A stretch of DNA of 64,000 bases from CAVZTA01 sp963778025 (GTDB lineage Bacteria; Chloroflexota; Limnocylindria; Limnocylindrales; CSP1-4). This document shows, in pieces, positions 34,369-43,018 of the stretch. The position numbers and the translations under genes are program-made. How positions within the stretch are numbered: the stretch's first letter is position 1; the number at the start of each line of letters is the position of its first letter. The stretch covers positions 62,001-126,000 of the forward strand of contig CAVZTA010000016.1 of the NCBI GenBank assembly GCA_963778025.1. Reading direction: 5' to 3'. Below the pieces are notes generated by a model, which was given only the letters and a program-made list of their open reading frames with translations, searched no databases and was not told the DNA's origin.

Positions 34369-34397
34369 ATCTTGCCATCGCCGCCGCGGGCTGACAA
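34369..34397 (-). promoter_or_regulatory. promoter of leader peptide and sulfurtransferase
   Basis: Minus-strand TTGTCA (34392-34397), a 17-bp spacer and CAAGAT (34369-34374), 8 nt before the leader-peptide ATG. Confidence 0.55.
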
Positions 34398-34469
34398 CCG
34401 CGATTCTCATCGCCTGGGAATTCGCAACCGTGCCGCAACCCGTCCGCGCGTCCCACGCGACCGACGGCC

Positions 34470-35861
34470 TCAAAGCGGAGGCCGCTGCCAGCCGCCGCTG
34501 GCCGCTTCCACGACGAACGCGGCCGCGATCGCCACATCCTCGCGCCACGGGTTCGCGACGAGCTGGACGCCGATCGGCAGGCGCCCGGGCGCCGTGCCGC
34601 CGCGGACGACGAGCGCCGGCCAGCCGGTCAGGTTGTGGACGTCGCTGTAGCTGTCCGCGAACCACGGCGCATAGCTCTCGCCGTGGTGCACGGCCGGCTG
34701 CGGCATCGCCGGCCCGAGCACGAGGTCGATCCGCTCGTCCCGCAGCCAGCGTCGGAGCCGCCCGCGCAGGTCGTCGATGTCCTCCACGAGCTCCGTGAGG
34801 TCGGCGCTCGGGATGGGCTCGGGGCGATAGTCGCCGCGATGCGCGAACGAGCCCGGCTCCTCGGTGCCGGCGGCCGCCATCAGGCGATGGAGCCATGCCT
34901 TGCCATCGGCATCGACAAGGCGCTGCCACAGCTCCGGGGCTCGCTCCAGCCCGGGCGGCACGACCTCGATGAGGATCGCTCCCACGTCGCGCAGGGCGGT
35001 CGCGGCGTCCCGGACGGCGGCCTGGGTCTCAGGCGTGGGCGCATGGAGACCGTTGTCCGTGAACCAGGCGATGCGCAGGGCACCCACATCGACGGTCGAG
35101 GGCTCGCCCAGCGGCGCCGGCGGGACGTGGGGATCCTCGCCATCCGGCCCGGCGATCAGCGGCAGGAGCAGGGCGATGTCCTCGACGCGGCGCGTCATCG
35201 GTCCGAGCTGCGTCAGACCCTGGAGCAGCCCCCGGTACGACGGCGTGTGGCCCGTCCGCGGGACGCGGCCACTGGTCGGCTTCAGGCCCACGATGCCGCA
35301 CACGTGGGCCGGCTGGCGGATGCTGTCGCCGGTGTCGCTCCCGATGTCGAACGGCGAGCCGCCGGCGGCCACGATCGCGGCCGCTCCCCCACTGCTGCCG
35401 CCGGGCGACCTCGAGAGGTCATACGGGTTGTTCGACGGCCCCACGATGAGGTTCTCGGTCTCGTCGGACCAGGTGAACTCGGGCGTGTTGGTCTTGCCCA
35501 GGACGATCGCGCCGGCGGCTTTCAGGCGAGCGACGACGGTCGCGTCCCGGTCCGGCACGCGATCGCGCCAGCCGAGGGTCCCGACGGACGTGCCGAGGCC
35601 CGCGGTGTCGAGCGAGTCCTTGATCGTGCACGGGACGCCGTGGAGCGGGCCGGCGGGCTCGCCACGAGCCAGCGCCGCGTCGGCCGCGGCCGCTCGCTCG
35701 AGCGCGTCGGGTGCCCGGCGGACCAGCGCGTGGAGCGCCGGGTCGACCTCGTCGATCCGGGCCAGGCAGGCCGTCACCGCCTCGACCGACGAGATCCGTC
35801 GCTCACGGATGGCGGTCGCGATCGCCGTCGCACTGCCGAACGGCAGCAGCGGGTCGTCCAC
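34470..35861 (-). CDS. amidase (amidase signature family)
   Basis: 463-residue amide hydrolase. The catalytic triad is visible: Lys in GVPCTIKDSLDT, cis-Ser in SPGGSSGGAAA, and nucleophile Ser in GSDTGDSIRQPAHVCG. The start is GTG 35861, six nt behind TACGGT, giving VDDPLLPFGSATAIATAIRE; a GTG nine codons upstream is less likely. Substrate unknown. GatA is less likely because no gatB or gatC gene is nearby. Confidence 0.92.
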   Translation of the reverse strand: MDDPLLPFGSATAIATAIRERRISSVEAVTACLARIDEVDPALHALVRRAPDALERAAAADAALARGEPAGPLHGVPCTIKDSLDTAGLGTSVGTLGWRDRVPDRDATVVARLKAAGAIVLGKTNTPEFTWSDETENLIVGPSNNPYDLSRSPGGSSGGAAAIVAAGGSPFDIGSDTGDSIRQPAHVCGIVGLKPTSGRVPRTGHTPSYRGLLQGLTQLGPMTRRVEDIALLLPLIAGPDGEDPHVPPAPLGEPSTVDVGALRIAWFTDNGLHAPTPETQAAVRDAATALRDVGAILIEVVPPGLERAPELWQRLVDADGKAWLHRLMAAAGTEEPGSFAHRGDYRPEPIPSADLTELVEDIDDLRGRLRRWLRDERIDLVLGPAMPQPAVHHGESYAPWFADSYSDVHNLTGWPALVVRGGTAPGRLPIGVQLVANPWREDVAIAAAFVVEAASGGWQRPPL

Positions 35862-35867
35862 GCACGA

Positions 35868-35873
35868 ACCGTA
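35868..35873 (-). promoter_or_regulatory. -10 hexamer, leaderless amidase
   Basis: TACGGT on the minus strand, exactly 6 nt before GTG 35861. Confidence 0.45.
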
Positions 35874-35998
35874 TCCCCAGCCGACCACCCGAGCGGGCTC
35901 GGCGAGTACGGGTGAACCGTCTGACGGCCCGGCGTAGGATGCGAGCGTGCCTCGTCCGAGCGAGGTCGACGCGTGCCGGTGGCGGAGGAGGACGGGCG

Positions 35999-36937
35999 AT
36001 GGCGGGGCGAGGGAAGTCCGCGAAGGCCAAGGATGCAGCTGCCGTGCCGGTGGTCGACCCGGTCGCCGCGGCCGACCATCGCAACGGGCACCACCAGGGC
36101 CATGGCGAGGGCACCAAGGGCCGTGCCGCCGCGACGTGGCCGCTCACGAACAACGGGCGCCTCGAGCGCAAGTTCTACGAGTCGGAGCTCGCGCGACTCG
36201 ACGTGGAGCTCAACCGGCTCCAGGAGTGGGTCAAGCACGCCGGGTTGAAGATCGTCGTGCTGTTCGAGGGTCGCGACGCGGCAGGCAAGGGCGGCACGAT
36301 CAAGACGATCTCGGCGAGCCTCAACCCGAGGATCTGCCGCGTGGTCGCCCTGGGAACGCCGTCCGATCGCCAGAGGACCCAGTGGTATTTCCAGCGCTAC
36401 GCGGAGCAGTTGCCGGCGGCCGGCGAGATGGTCCTGTTCGACCGCAGCTGGTACAACCGCGCCGGCGTCGAACGCGTGATGGGCTTCTGCACCGAGGAGG
36501 AGTACCGCGAGTTCCTCCGCAGTGCGCCGGAGTTCGAGCGGATGCTCCAGCGATCGGGGATCACGATCCTGAAGTACTGGTTCTCCGTCAGCGATGACGA
36601 GCAGGAGCGGCGATTCCAGGCGCGCCTGGACGACCCGACGAAGCGCTGGAAGCTGAGCCCGATGGACCTCGAGTCAAGGACGCGCTGGGTCGAATACTCG
36701 CGCGCCAAGGACGAGATGTTCGCCCACACCGACACGAAGACCACGCCCTGGATCGTCGTGCCGTCCGATGACAAGCGGCGGGCGCGCCTGAACGTCATCC
36801 AGCACCTCCTGAGCGTGATCCCGTACAAGGCCGTCGCCCAGCCGAAGCTCAAGCTGCCGCCTCGACAGTCCGACCTCGGTTACGTGCGGCCGCCCGTCGA
36901 CATGCAGACGTTCGTGCCCGACCGGTACGGCGGCTGA
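35999..36937 (+). CDS. ppk2: polyphosphate kinase 2
   Basis: 312 residues. A poorly conserved, His-rich N-terminal tail (about 1-45) precedes the PPK2 core. Walker A is FEGRDAAGKGGTIK, Walker B is LFDRSWYNRAGVERVMGF, and the lid region has RRFQARLDDPTKRWKLSPMD. It transfers phosphate between polyphosphate and nucleotides; the class cannot be fixed by eye. ATG 35999 has GGAGGAGG upstream. The frame stays open for 49 codons after the TGA. Confidence 0.95.
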   Translation: MAGRGKSAKAKDAAAVPVVDPVAAADHRNGHHQGHGEGTKGRAAATWPLTNNGRLERKFYESELARLDVELNRLQEWVKHAGLKIVVLFEGRDAAGKGGTIKTISASLNPRICRVVALGTPSDRQRTQWYFQRYAEQLPAAGEMVLFDRSWYNRAGVERVMGFCTEEEYREFLRSAPEFERMLQRSGITILKYWFSVSDDEQERRFQARLDDPTKRWKLSPMDLESRTRWVEYSRAKDEMFAHTDTKTTPWIVVPSDDKRRARLNVIQHLLSVIPYKAVAQPKLKLPPRQSDLGYVRPPVDMQTFVPDRYGG

Positions 36938-37083
36938 CCCCCGGCAAGCGTCATACGCGGCATCATCCTTCGGAAGACGTCGGTTGACGCTGGACGCCCA
37001 CGCGCTGAGGAGGCGGACCGCCGGCACTGGCTGCAGGCGCTCGACGCTCGGATGATCGACGTGGAGGAGACGACGCTGATCGC

Positions 37084-37458
37084 ATGAGCGAGGTCGTCCC
37101 GCCCCGGCCCACACCGACCGGCGCCGCGCCGACCGCGCGCATCCGAGCCCTGTGCCTGGCGCAGGCGGACGTGACGGAGAAGGAGAGCCATGGCGAGGCC
37201 GCCTGGTTCGTCGGTGGGCGCGGATTCGCCACGATGGCCGATCACCACCACGACGATCGGGTCGCCGCCTGGCTGGCGGCACCGGCGGGCGTCCAGGAGA
37301 TGCTCGTCGAGAGCGCGCCGGACCGATTCTTTCGGCCGCCGTACGTCGGGGTCAGGGGCTGGCTGGGTGTCTGGCTCGATGTGCCGGTGGACGATGCGGA
37401 GCTCGCCCGACTCGTGATCCAGGCGCACGCGACCGCCGTGTCGGCTCGGCGCCGCTGA
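37084..37458 (+). CDS. MmcQ/YjbR family protein
   Basis: 124-residue CyaY-like fold protein. ESHGEAAWFVGGRGFATMAD, VQEMLVESAPDRFFRPPYVG and GWLGVWLDVPVDDAELARLV are family-typical. MmcQ/YjbR proteins are annotated as DNA-binding but have no firm role. ATG 37084 has GGAGGAGA upstream. A degraded copy sits at 40735-40968. The gap 37459-37713 holds no gene that I can support. Confidence 0.88.
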   Translation: MSEVVPPRPTPTGAAPTARIRALCLAQADVTEKESHGEAAWFVGGRGFATMADHHHDDRVAAWLAAPAGVQEMLVESAPDRFFRPPYVGVRGWLGVWLDVPVDDAELARLVIQAHATAVSARRR

Positions 37459-37713
37459 TCCCGGCCGCGCCGGGGCGTCCGTGCCAGGACCGCTGTGCGT
37501 GTCGCACGACCAGCGGATCGGTTCGGCGAGGTCGAGGGCAAGCTCCTGGGCGCGGGCATCGTCGCGGCGCTGACGCTCCTCAGGCGAACTCCGACGGCCT
37601 ACGGCGATCCCGTCCCACCGTCCGATCTCGCTGCTTCGCCTTCCTCGACCCGCCGACCGTCGCCGTCGCTCAGGGTGATCCGGAGCGACGGCGGGATGCG
37701 TTGGCCACCGGGC

Positions 37714-38634
37714 TCAGGCCCGGGTCGCGGGTCCCCAGTCGATGTGCCTCGGGACGAACGTCGGCGAGGCCCACAGGATGCGGTGGAGGTCCGTCCCGTC
37801 CGGTCGCATCCGGTACAGCCCGACCAGCCCATCGGTTTCCAGGCGGAAGACGATCCACCGGCCGTCCGGCGAGTAGCCGCCGACGTTGGCTCGCGACGGA
37901 CCCGCGTAGTGGGTGAGGTACCGCAGGTCCGTCCCGTCGGGTCGGACGGTCACGATGTTGACCGGGTCGCCGGGGCCGGGCTCCGAGGCATCCCCGAAGA
38001 CCAGACGGCGACCGTTCGGCGCCCAGTCGCTCTTGTAGGCGACGGAGACCGAGGGTGAGACCTGCACGAGCCCGCTGCCGTCCATCCGCTGGACGAACAG
38101 CGCCCCACCAGCGCCCTTGAAGCTCAGCTGCCGGCCATCGGGCGACACGTTCGGGTCGATCGCGCCATCGCCGGTGACCAGCCGCTTGTCGGACCCATCC
38201 GGCTTCATGCTCCAGACCTCGTCCGCGCCGGTGCCCATCCAGTCGAAGTGTTCGAACACGATGCGCGTCCCATCAGGCGTGAACGACGGATCGCTCTGAC
38301 AGAGCCCGACATCGTCGGCGATGAGCTGGAGGTCGCTCCCGTCGGCGTCCATGATCGCCACCGAACAGTCGTCGAGCGCGAACGCGATCCGGCGACCATC
38401 GGGCGACCAGTCGGGATACAGGGCGTCGCCGTCGACGTGGGTGATCTGGCGCAGGTCGTGGCCGTTCGGTCGGACCGTGAAGATCTGGACGCCCTGATCG
38501 GTCTGCGCCTGGAACGCGATCCGGCCATTCCGGTCCGGGAAGGTGGCGCTCGCCGCGGGCGCGAGGGCGAGCGTCGTGAGGGTCGTGAAGACCGCACTGG
38601 CCAGGAGCGCTGGTCGGATGCGCAAGCGGATCAT
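37714..38634 (-). CDS. secreted TolB-like PD40 β-propeller protein
   Basis: 306 residues with a signal peptide (LLASAVFTTLTTLALAPAAS) followed by six or seven PD40 blades of the form 'SPDGRRIAF', for example HVDGDALYPDWSPDGRRIAF, DPSFTPDGTRIVFEHFDW and NVGGYSPDGRWIVFRLETDG. Such extracytoplasmic propellers mediate protein contacts; TolB itself belongs to Tol–Pal, but no other Tol gene is here. It follows the membrane-anchored propeller/ECF sigma pair and probably belongs to the same function. Confidence 0.85.
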   Translation of the reverse strand: MIRLRIRPALLASAVFTTLTTLALAPAASATFPDRNGRIAFQAQTDQGVQIFTVRPNGHDLRQITHVDGDALYPDWSPDGRRIAFALDDCSVAIMDADGSDLQLIADDVGLCQSDPSFTPDGTRIVFEHFDWMGTGADEVWSMKPDGSDKRLVTGDGAIDPNVSPDGRQLSFKGAGGALFVQRMDGSGLVQVSPSVSVAYKSDWAPNGRRLVFGDASEPGPGDPVNIVTVRPDGTDLRYLTHYAGPSRANVGGYSPDGRWIVFRLETDGLVGLYRMRPDGTDLHRILWASPTFVPRHIDWGPATRA

Positions 38635-38741
38635 CGGGTCACTCCTTCGTTGCCGTCGCCGGACATGGCGCGGCCGGGGTCGGATGCGTCGAGGGTGGAT
38701 GCGGCTGGCCGGCGGGCGCGAGATGCGCTCCGGCGACATGC

Positions 38742-40022
38742 CTAGGGTGCGAGCCGCTGCCAGCTGACCGGGGTGGCGCGGTCGGCGACGACCGACGCGG
38801 GCGGCAGCACGATCTCGACCCGGACGGGCGCGCCGACGCCGTCCGGATCGACGAGCGTGACGCCCGCTAGGGAGCCGACAACGTTCACGACGGCGATCAG
38901 CCGGCCATCCGGCGACCAGCTGGGGTTGAAGTCGCCGAAGACGCCGGGGAGCGGCTTCTCGTTGGTGCCATCGGCATCGGCGACGGAGAGGGTGAAGGAC
39001 AGGCCGTCGAGGGAGGTGAGGTAGGCCAGGTGCGTTCCGTCAGGGGACCAGCTGGGCCCGACCTCGGCTCGATCGGCGACCACCACGTGGCGTTCAGGCT
39101 CGTCGAGCGACAGGAACCACAGGTCGGTCGCCACGGTCGTGGACGCTGCAACGACGAATCGCCTCCCGTCGGGGTGCCACTGCCCCGAGTGGATCCCTCC
39201 GAACTCCGTGGTGTTGAGCATGCGTCGACCGGTCCCGTCGGGGTTCATGATGCCCACGCCACCGTCGCCGACGAAGAAGGCGATCGTCGTCCCGTCCGGC
39301 GAGAACATCGGCGCCCAGTTGACGGTGCTGGGGTCACCGATCTGCACCGGCGGGCTCGACCCGTCGGCAGCAGCGATGAAGATCTGGTCGGCGCCATCCA
39401 CGAACCGCGAGTACACGAGCAGGCGGCCGTCGGGCGACCAGGTGGCGGGGCTCAAGCCTTCGGCGTCGCGGTCGATGATGATCGGGTCGGAGCCGTCGGC
39501 GCGGACGACGATGAGGTCGCCATGCAGGTTCGCGTACTCCCCCGCCGCGCCCGAGGCGATGAGCTTGTAGGCGACCCTGGTCCCGTCCCGGGACCACGTC
39601 GGCGTGGACGCGGACCGGCTGCCGAGCGTGATCGGCGTCGGGTTCGAGCCGTTCGGGTTCGCCACGTAGATCTGGCCGTTCGACAGGTAGGCGAACTGCC
39701 CGTTGACGGCGAGTCCGAACGGATCGGGGAGGCGCGGGCGGGATCCGACCAGCGCGATCGCCGCGACGGCCGCCAGCACTAGGGCGATGAGCAAGAGGAG
39801 GACGGGGGTGAGCCGTGGGGCTGCCCGCAGGGGCATCGTTCGCTGCATCGGGATCCACCATTCGGGGAGGAGCCACGGGGGGCGTCGTCGCGCACGGCGA
39901 GTCCTGGCCAGGGCGCCGTCGACCAGCGTCTCGGGCTCGGGGACCCGGGCATCCGCGTCGAACCACGCGGCAAGGAGGAGGTCGAGGTCGACGTCGGGGT
40001 CGGACATGCGCCTCGTGGTCAT
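38742..40022 (-). CDS. membrane-anchored PD40 β-propeller, candidate anti-sigma factor
   Basis: 426 residues. A cytoplasmic N-terminus of about 60 residues (MSDPDVDLDLLLAAWFDADA…TLVDGALARTRRAR) resembles short anti-sigma tails. One transmembrane helix follows (LTPVLLLLIALVLAAVAAIA), then an extracytoplasmic PD40 propeller (TPTWSRDGTRVAYKL, PATWSPDGRLLVYSRFVDGA, GPSWSPDGTHLAYLTSL). Its ATG overlaps the stop of the ECF sigma gene. This matches anti-sigma organisation with a sensory propeller outside; the function is inferred. Confidence 0.82.
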   Translation of the reverse strand: MTTRRMSDPDVDLDLLLAAWFDADARVPEPETLVDGALARTRRARRRPPWLLPEWWIPMQRTMPLRAAPRLTPVLLLLIALVLAAVAAIALVGSRPRLPDPFGLAVNGQFAYLSNGQIYVANPNGSNPTPITLGSRSASTPTWSRDGTRVAYKLIASGAAGEYANLHGDLIVVRADGSDPIIIDRDAEGLSPATWSPDGRLLVYSRFVDGADQIFIAAADGSSPPVQIGDPSTVNWAPMFSPDGTTIAFFVGDGGVGIMNPDGTGRRMLNTTEFGGIHSGQWHPDGRRFVVAASTTVATDLWFLSLDEPERHVVVADRAEVGPSWSPDGTHLAYLTSLDGLSFTLSVADADGTNEKPLPGVFGDFNPSWSPDGRLIAVVNVVGSLAGVTLVDPDGVGAPVRVEIVLPPASVVADRATPVSWQRLAP

Positions 40023-40585
40023 GCCGGCCGTCCTTCGTTGATCAGCGGATGACGCGCATCCGCTTCGAGCGCGGAGCGCATGGCGGCCGTGGCCCGATGG
40101 AGCCGGGAGCGGACGGTGCCCGGCGGGATGCCGAGCACCTCGCCCGCGCCATCGAGGCTGTAGCCGAGGTAGTAGTGCAGGACGAGGACCGCTCGCTGAT
40201 CCGCATCGAGCCGTCGGAAGCCACGCTCGAGCTGATCGCGATGGGCCAGATCGACGTCCAGCGGGATCCCGCTCGATGCTTCCGGCATCGGCAGCGGATC
40301 GAGCTGGACCTCGATGGTTCCCCGCCGTCGGTCGCGACGCGCCTCGCGATAGCACGCGTTGACCAGCAGGCGGTGGAGCCAGGCTTCGAAACGATCGGGA
40401 TCGCGCAACGCGGACAGGTGCGTCCAGGCGGCGACGAGCGCCTCCTGGGCGGCGTCCTCGGCTCGCCCGTCGTCACGGAGGATCAGACGGGCGGCGATGA
40501 AGAGCTGGCGGCCCGATCGACGGGCAAGCTCGGAGAAGGCGTCATGATCGCCCGCCCTCGCTCGCTCGACGAGTTCCCGGTCCAT
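40019..40585 (-). CDS. ECF-type RNA polymerase sigma factor
   Basis: 188 residues. Sigma region 2 is DAFSELARRSGRQLFIAARL…EDAAQEALVAAWTHLSALRD with WLHRLLVNACYREAR. Region 4 is LDADQRAVLVLHYYLGYSLD…EVLGIPPGTVRSRLHRATAA. It is translationally coupled to the membrane β-propeller gene, its likely regulator. No autoregulated promoter motif is obvious upstream. Confidence 0.93.
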   Translation of the reverse strand: MDRELVERARAGDHDAFSELARRSGRQLFIAARLILRDDGRAEDAAQEALVAAWTHLSALRDPDRFEAWLHRLLVNACYREARRDRRRGTIEVQLDPLPMPEASSGIPLDVDLAHRDQLERGFRRLDADQRAVLVLHYYLGYSLDGAGEVLGIPPGTVRSRLHRATAAMRSALEADARHPLINEGRPA

Positions 40586-40734
40586 CGGGCCTCCGCGCTG
40601 AGCACGATCATGGTGATCGCGCTACAGCGTATGAGCACCCCCGCGGAGATCCAGTTCCGGATTCGCGAGATCGGTGACGCGCCCGTGGCGGCGGTCATGC
40701 TCGGATGGTGACGGTTGCGACGACGTCGTCGCGC

Positions 40735-40968
40735 CGCCCTTCGCGACGATGGCTGGCACCACCATGGTGACCCGTCGCGCCGTGTGGGTCGCAGTGTCGA
40801 CGAGCGTCCAGGAGGCGCTGGTCGAGCCCGATCCGACGTTCTTCCGTCCGCGCGATGTCGGTGGTGGCTGCTTGCTTGGCGTCTGGCTCGACGCCCGGTC
40901 GACGACGATGAGCTCGCCCGCCTGATCGGCAGGCGCACGCCACGGTCGGCGGCGCTGGGCGGCGCTGA
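40735..40968 (+). pseudogene. degraded MmcQ/YjbR duplicate
   Basis: In scattered frames this region reads PPFATMAGTT, TSVQEALVEPDPTFFRPRDV and LLGVWLDAR, then PVDDDELARLI and QAHATVGGAGRR ending in TGA 40966-40968. This follows, block by block, the second half of the intact YjbR protein at 37084 (FATMAD, VQEMLVESAPDRFFRPPYVG, WLGVWLDVPVDDAELARLVI, QAHATAVSARRR). The N-terminal half is absent. Missing sequence plus divergence make real decay likelier than read error. Confidence 0.6.
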
Positions 40969-41002
40969 CGACCGCGGGCTGGACGCACGCGTCAGGCTGC
41001 GG

Positions 41003-41008
41003 CAGGAT
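41003..41008 (+). promoter_or_regulatory. -10 hexamer, leaderless secreted papain-like gene
   Basis: CAGGAT, 6 nt before GTG 41015. Confidence 0.35.
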
Positions 41009-41014
41009 GGACGC

Positions 41015-41724
41015 GTGGCCGCGCGTCGACGCCCCCGCCACCTCCACTCGCTCCTGGCCGCGGTGGCGTTCGCCGCCGGCGCTGCTCGGGACGACCGCGC
41101 CCCTGCCCGCCGCGGCGCTGTCGACATGGACGGGCGGCGTCGACCTCTATCGGAGCGGCGTGTTCACGCACCCAGCAGTCGTGGCTGTGGTGCACCGCGG
41201 CGAACGTCCAGATCATGCGCAACATCGTCCACCGGCAGCAGGACCACAGCTCCGCGAACCAGTCGCACTACTTCTACTGGATGCGCTATCACAACCGCTA
41301 CGCGATCCCGCTGAGCGACGGCGTCGACCCCCAGGGCTGGCGGGACGGGCTTCGGCAGTGGGTCGACGGGCGTTACTCGATCATGACCGGCGCGGGCTTC
41401 ACCACGATGCTCAAGGCCGCCGTGAAGAGCATCCGGGTCACGGGCCGGCCGGTGGGTCTCCTGGTCGCACGCGGCGGCCACGCCTGGATCCTGCACGGCT
41501 TCCGCGCCACCGCCGATCCCGCGCGGACCGACGCGTTCACCGTGACCAGCGTCCGCGTCACCGGCCCGCTGTGGGGCCGCCAGAACAGCTCGTTCGGCTA
41601 TGACATGCGCCCGGACACGAAGCTCACGCCGACCCAGCTCAAGCGCTTCTGGACGCCGTGGCACTACGGCCCGATCCGGATGATCTGGGAGGGCCGCTAC
41701 ACCGCGATCCGCGTCGCGCCCTAG
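41015..41724 (+). CDS. secreted papain-like (C39-like) protein, frameshifted
   Basis: About 236 residues. GTG 41015 gives a signal-like start (HLHSLLAAVAFAAGAA). After two frame changes (about 41090 and 41170) the mature part reads QQSWLWCTAANVQIMRNIVH, ANQSHYFYWMRYHNRY, VDPQGWRDGLRQWVDGRYSI and, later, LLVARGGHAWILHGFRATAD. A Gln/Cys at the first helix and a His before a strand (GGHAWILHGF) match the papain/C39 arrangement. Substrate and active enzyme status are unproven. Confidence 0.6.
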
Positions 41725-41807
41725 CCCGTGAACGGGCCGCGACGCCGCGCTCGCGGATGGGCGACCAGGACCGGCGACGCTACGCTGCGCCGAGCAGAGG
41801 AGACCCG

Positions 41808-43018
41808 ATGACCGTCGATCCGTCCAGCGCGCCGTCCACCCTCACCCAGCGTCTCGCGGGCACCGTCGCCCCGTTCGTGCGGTTCTTCGACGGCCCGGTG
41901 TGGGCCCGCTACGCGGACCCCGACGTCGCCAATCTCGCGGTGGGCAATCCCCAGGAGTTCCCGCTGCCCGCGTACGTCGGCGCCCTGGAGCGCGCCCTGA
42001 CCCCGCAGGACAAGGACTGGTTCGCCTACAAGATGAGCGAGCCACGGAGCCGCGCCACCGTCGCGCGCACGCTGACCTCACGGACCGGCTGGACTACGAC
42101 CCGCTCGACATCCAGATGACCAACGGCGGCTTCGCCGCGATCGCCGTGACCCTGCGCGCGATCGTCGAGCCGGGCGACGAGGTCATCTTCCTGTCGCCGC
42201 CGTGGTTCTTCTACGAGCTGCTGATCGTGGCCGCGGGCGGGACCGCGGTCCGGGTCACGCTGGAGGCGCCGGGCTTCGACCTGGATCCCGCGGCGATCGA
42301 GGCCGTGATCACCCCACGGACGCGAGCGATCATCGTGAACACGCCGCACAACCCGAGCGGCCGGGTCTATCCGGCGGCCGACCTCGCGGCGGTCGGCGCC
42401 GTCCTGGAGGCCGCGTCGCAGCGGCACGGCCGGACGATCCATCTGGTGGCCGACGAGCCGTACAACCGCATCGTGTTCGACGGGCGGACGTTCCACAGCC
42501 CGGCCGAGGTCTATCCGGGCACGATCACGACCTACTCGTACGGCAAGACCCTGCTCGCGCCGGGCATGCGCATCGGGTACATCGCCGTGCCGCCGACGTC
42601 ACCCGACCGCGAGGCCCTTCGCGAATCGCTGTTCATCGCACAGATCGCGACCGGCTACGCGTTCCCGAACGCCCTGCTGCAGCACGCGCTCGAGGACCTC
42701 GAGCAGCTGTCGATCGATGTCGGGGCGCTCGAACGACGTCGCGACCGGCTCGTCGGCGCGATGCGCGACCAGGGCTACGAGACGACGCTCCCCGAGGGCA
42801 CGTTCTACGTCATGGCCAAGGCGCCCATCCCCGACGACGAGGCGTTCTCGGTCACGCTGGCGGAACACGGCGTGCTCGTCCTGCCCGGCACGGTCGTCGA
42901 GCTGCCGGGGTGGTTCCGGATCTCGCTCACCGCGAGCGAGCGGATGATCGACACCGCGATCCGGGGCTTCGCGGCCGCGCGCGACGCGCAGCCGGCTCAG
43001 GCGGTCGCCGCCCGCTGA
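41808..43018 (+). CDS. pyridoxal phosphate-dependent aminotransferase, class I/II (one frameshift)
   Basis: About 403 residues, fold-type I. Features are NLAVGNPQEFPLPAYVGALE, VIFLSPPWFFYELLIVAAGG, IIVNTPHNPSGRVYPAADLA, VADEPYNRIVFDG, and the PLP Lys in YSYGKTLLAPGMRIGYIAV, with a C-terminal ELPGWFRISLTAS that carries the carboxylate-binding Arg. A missing base near 42090 (…SRTG to LDYDPLDIQM…) breaks the frame. ATG 41808 follows AGAGGAGA. Substrate specificity is unclear. Confidence 0.9.

Noticed and set aside
40717..40732. 16-bp palindrome GCGACGACGTCGTCGC
   Set aside because: A simple CGA/TCG repeat palindrome, expected often in 70% GC DNA; it is next to a pseudogene with no promoter to control.
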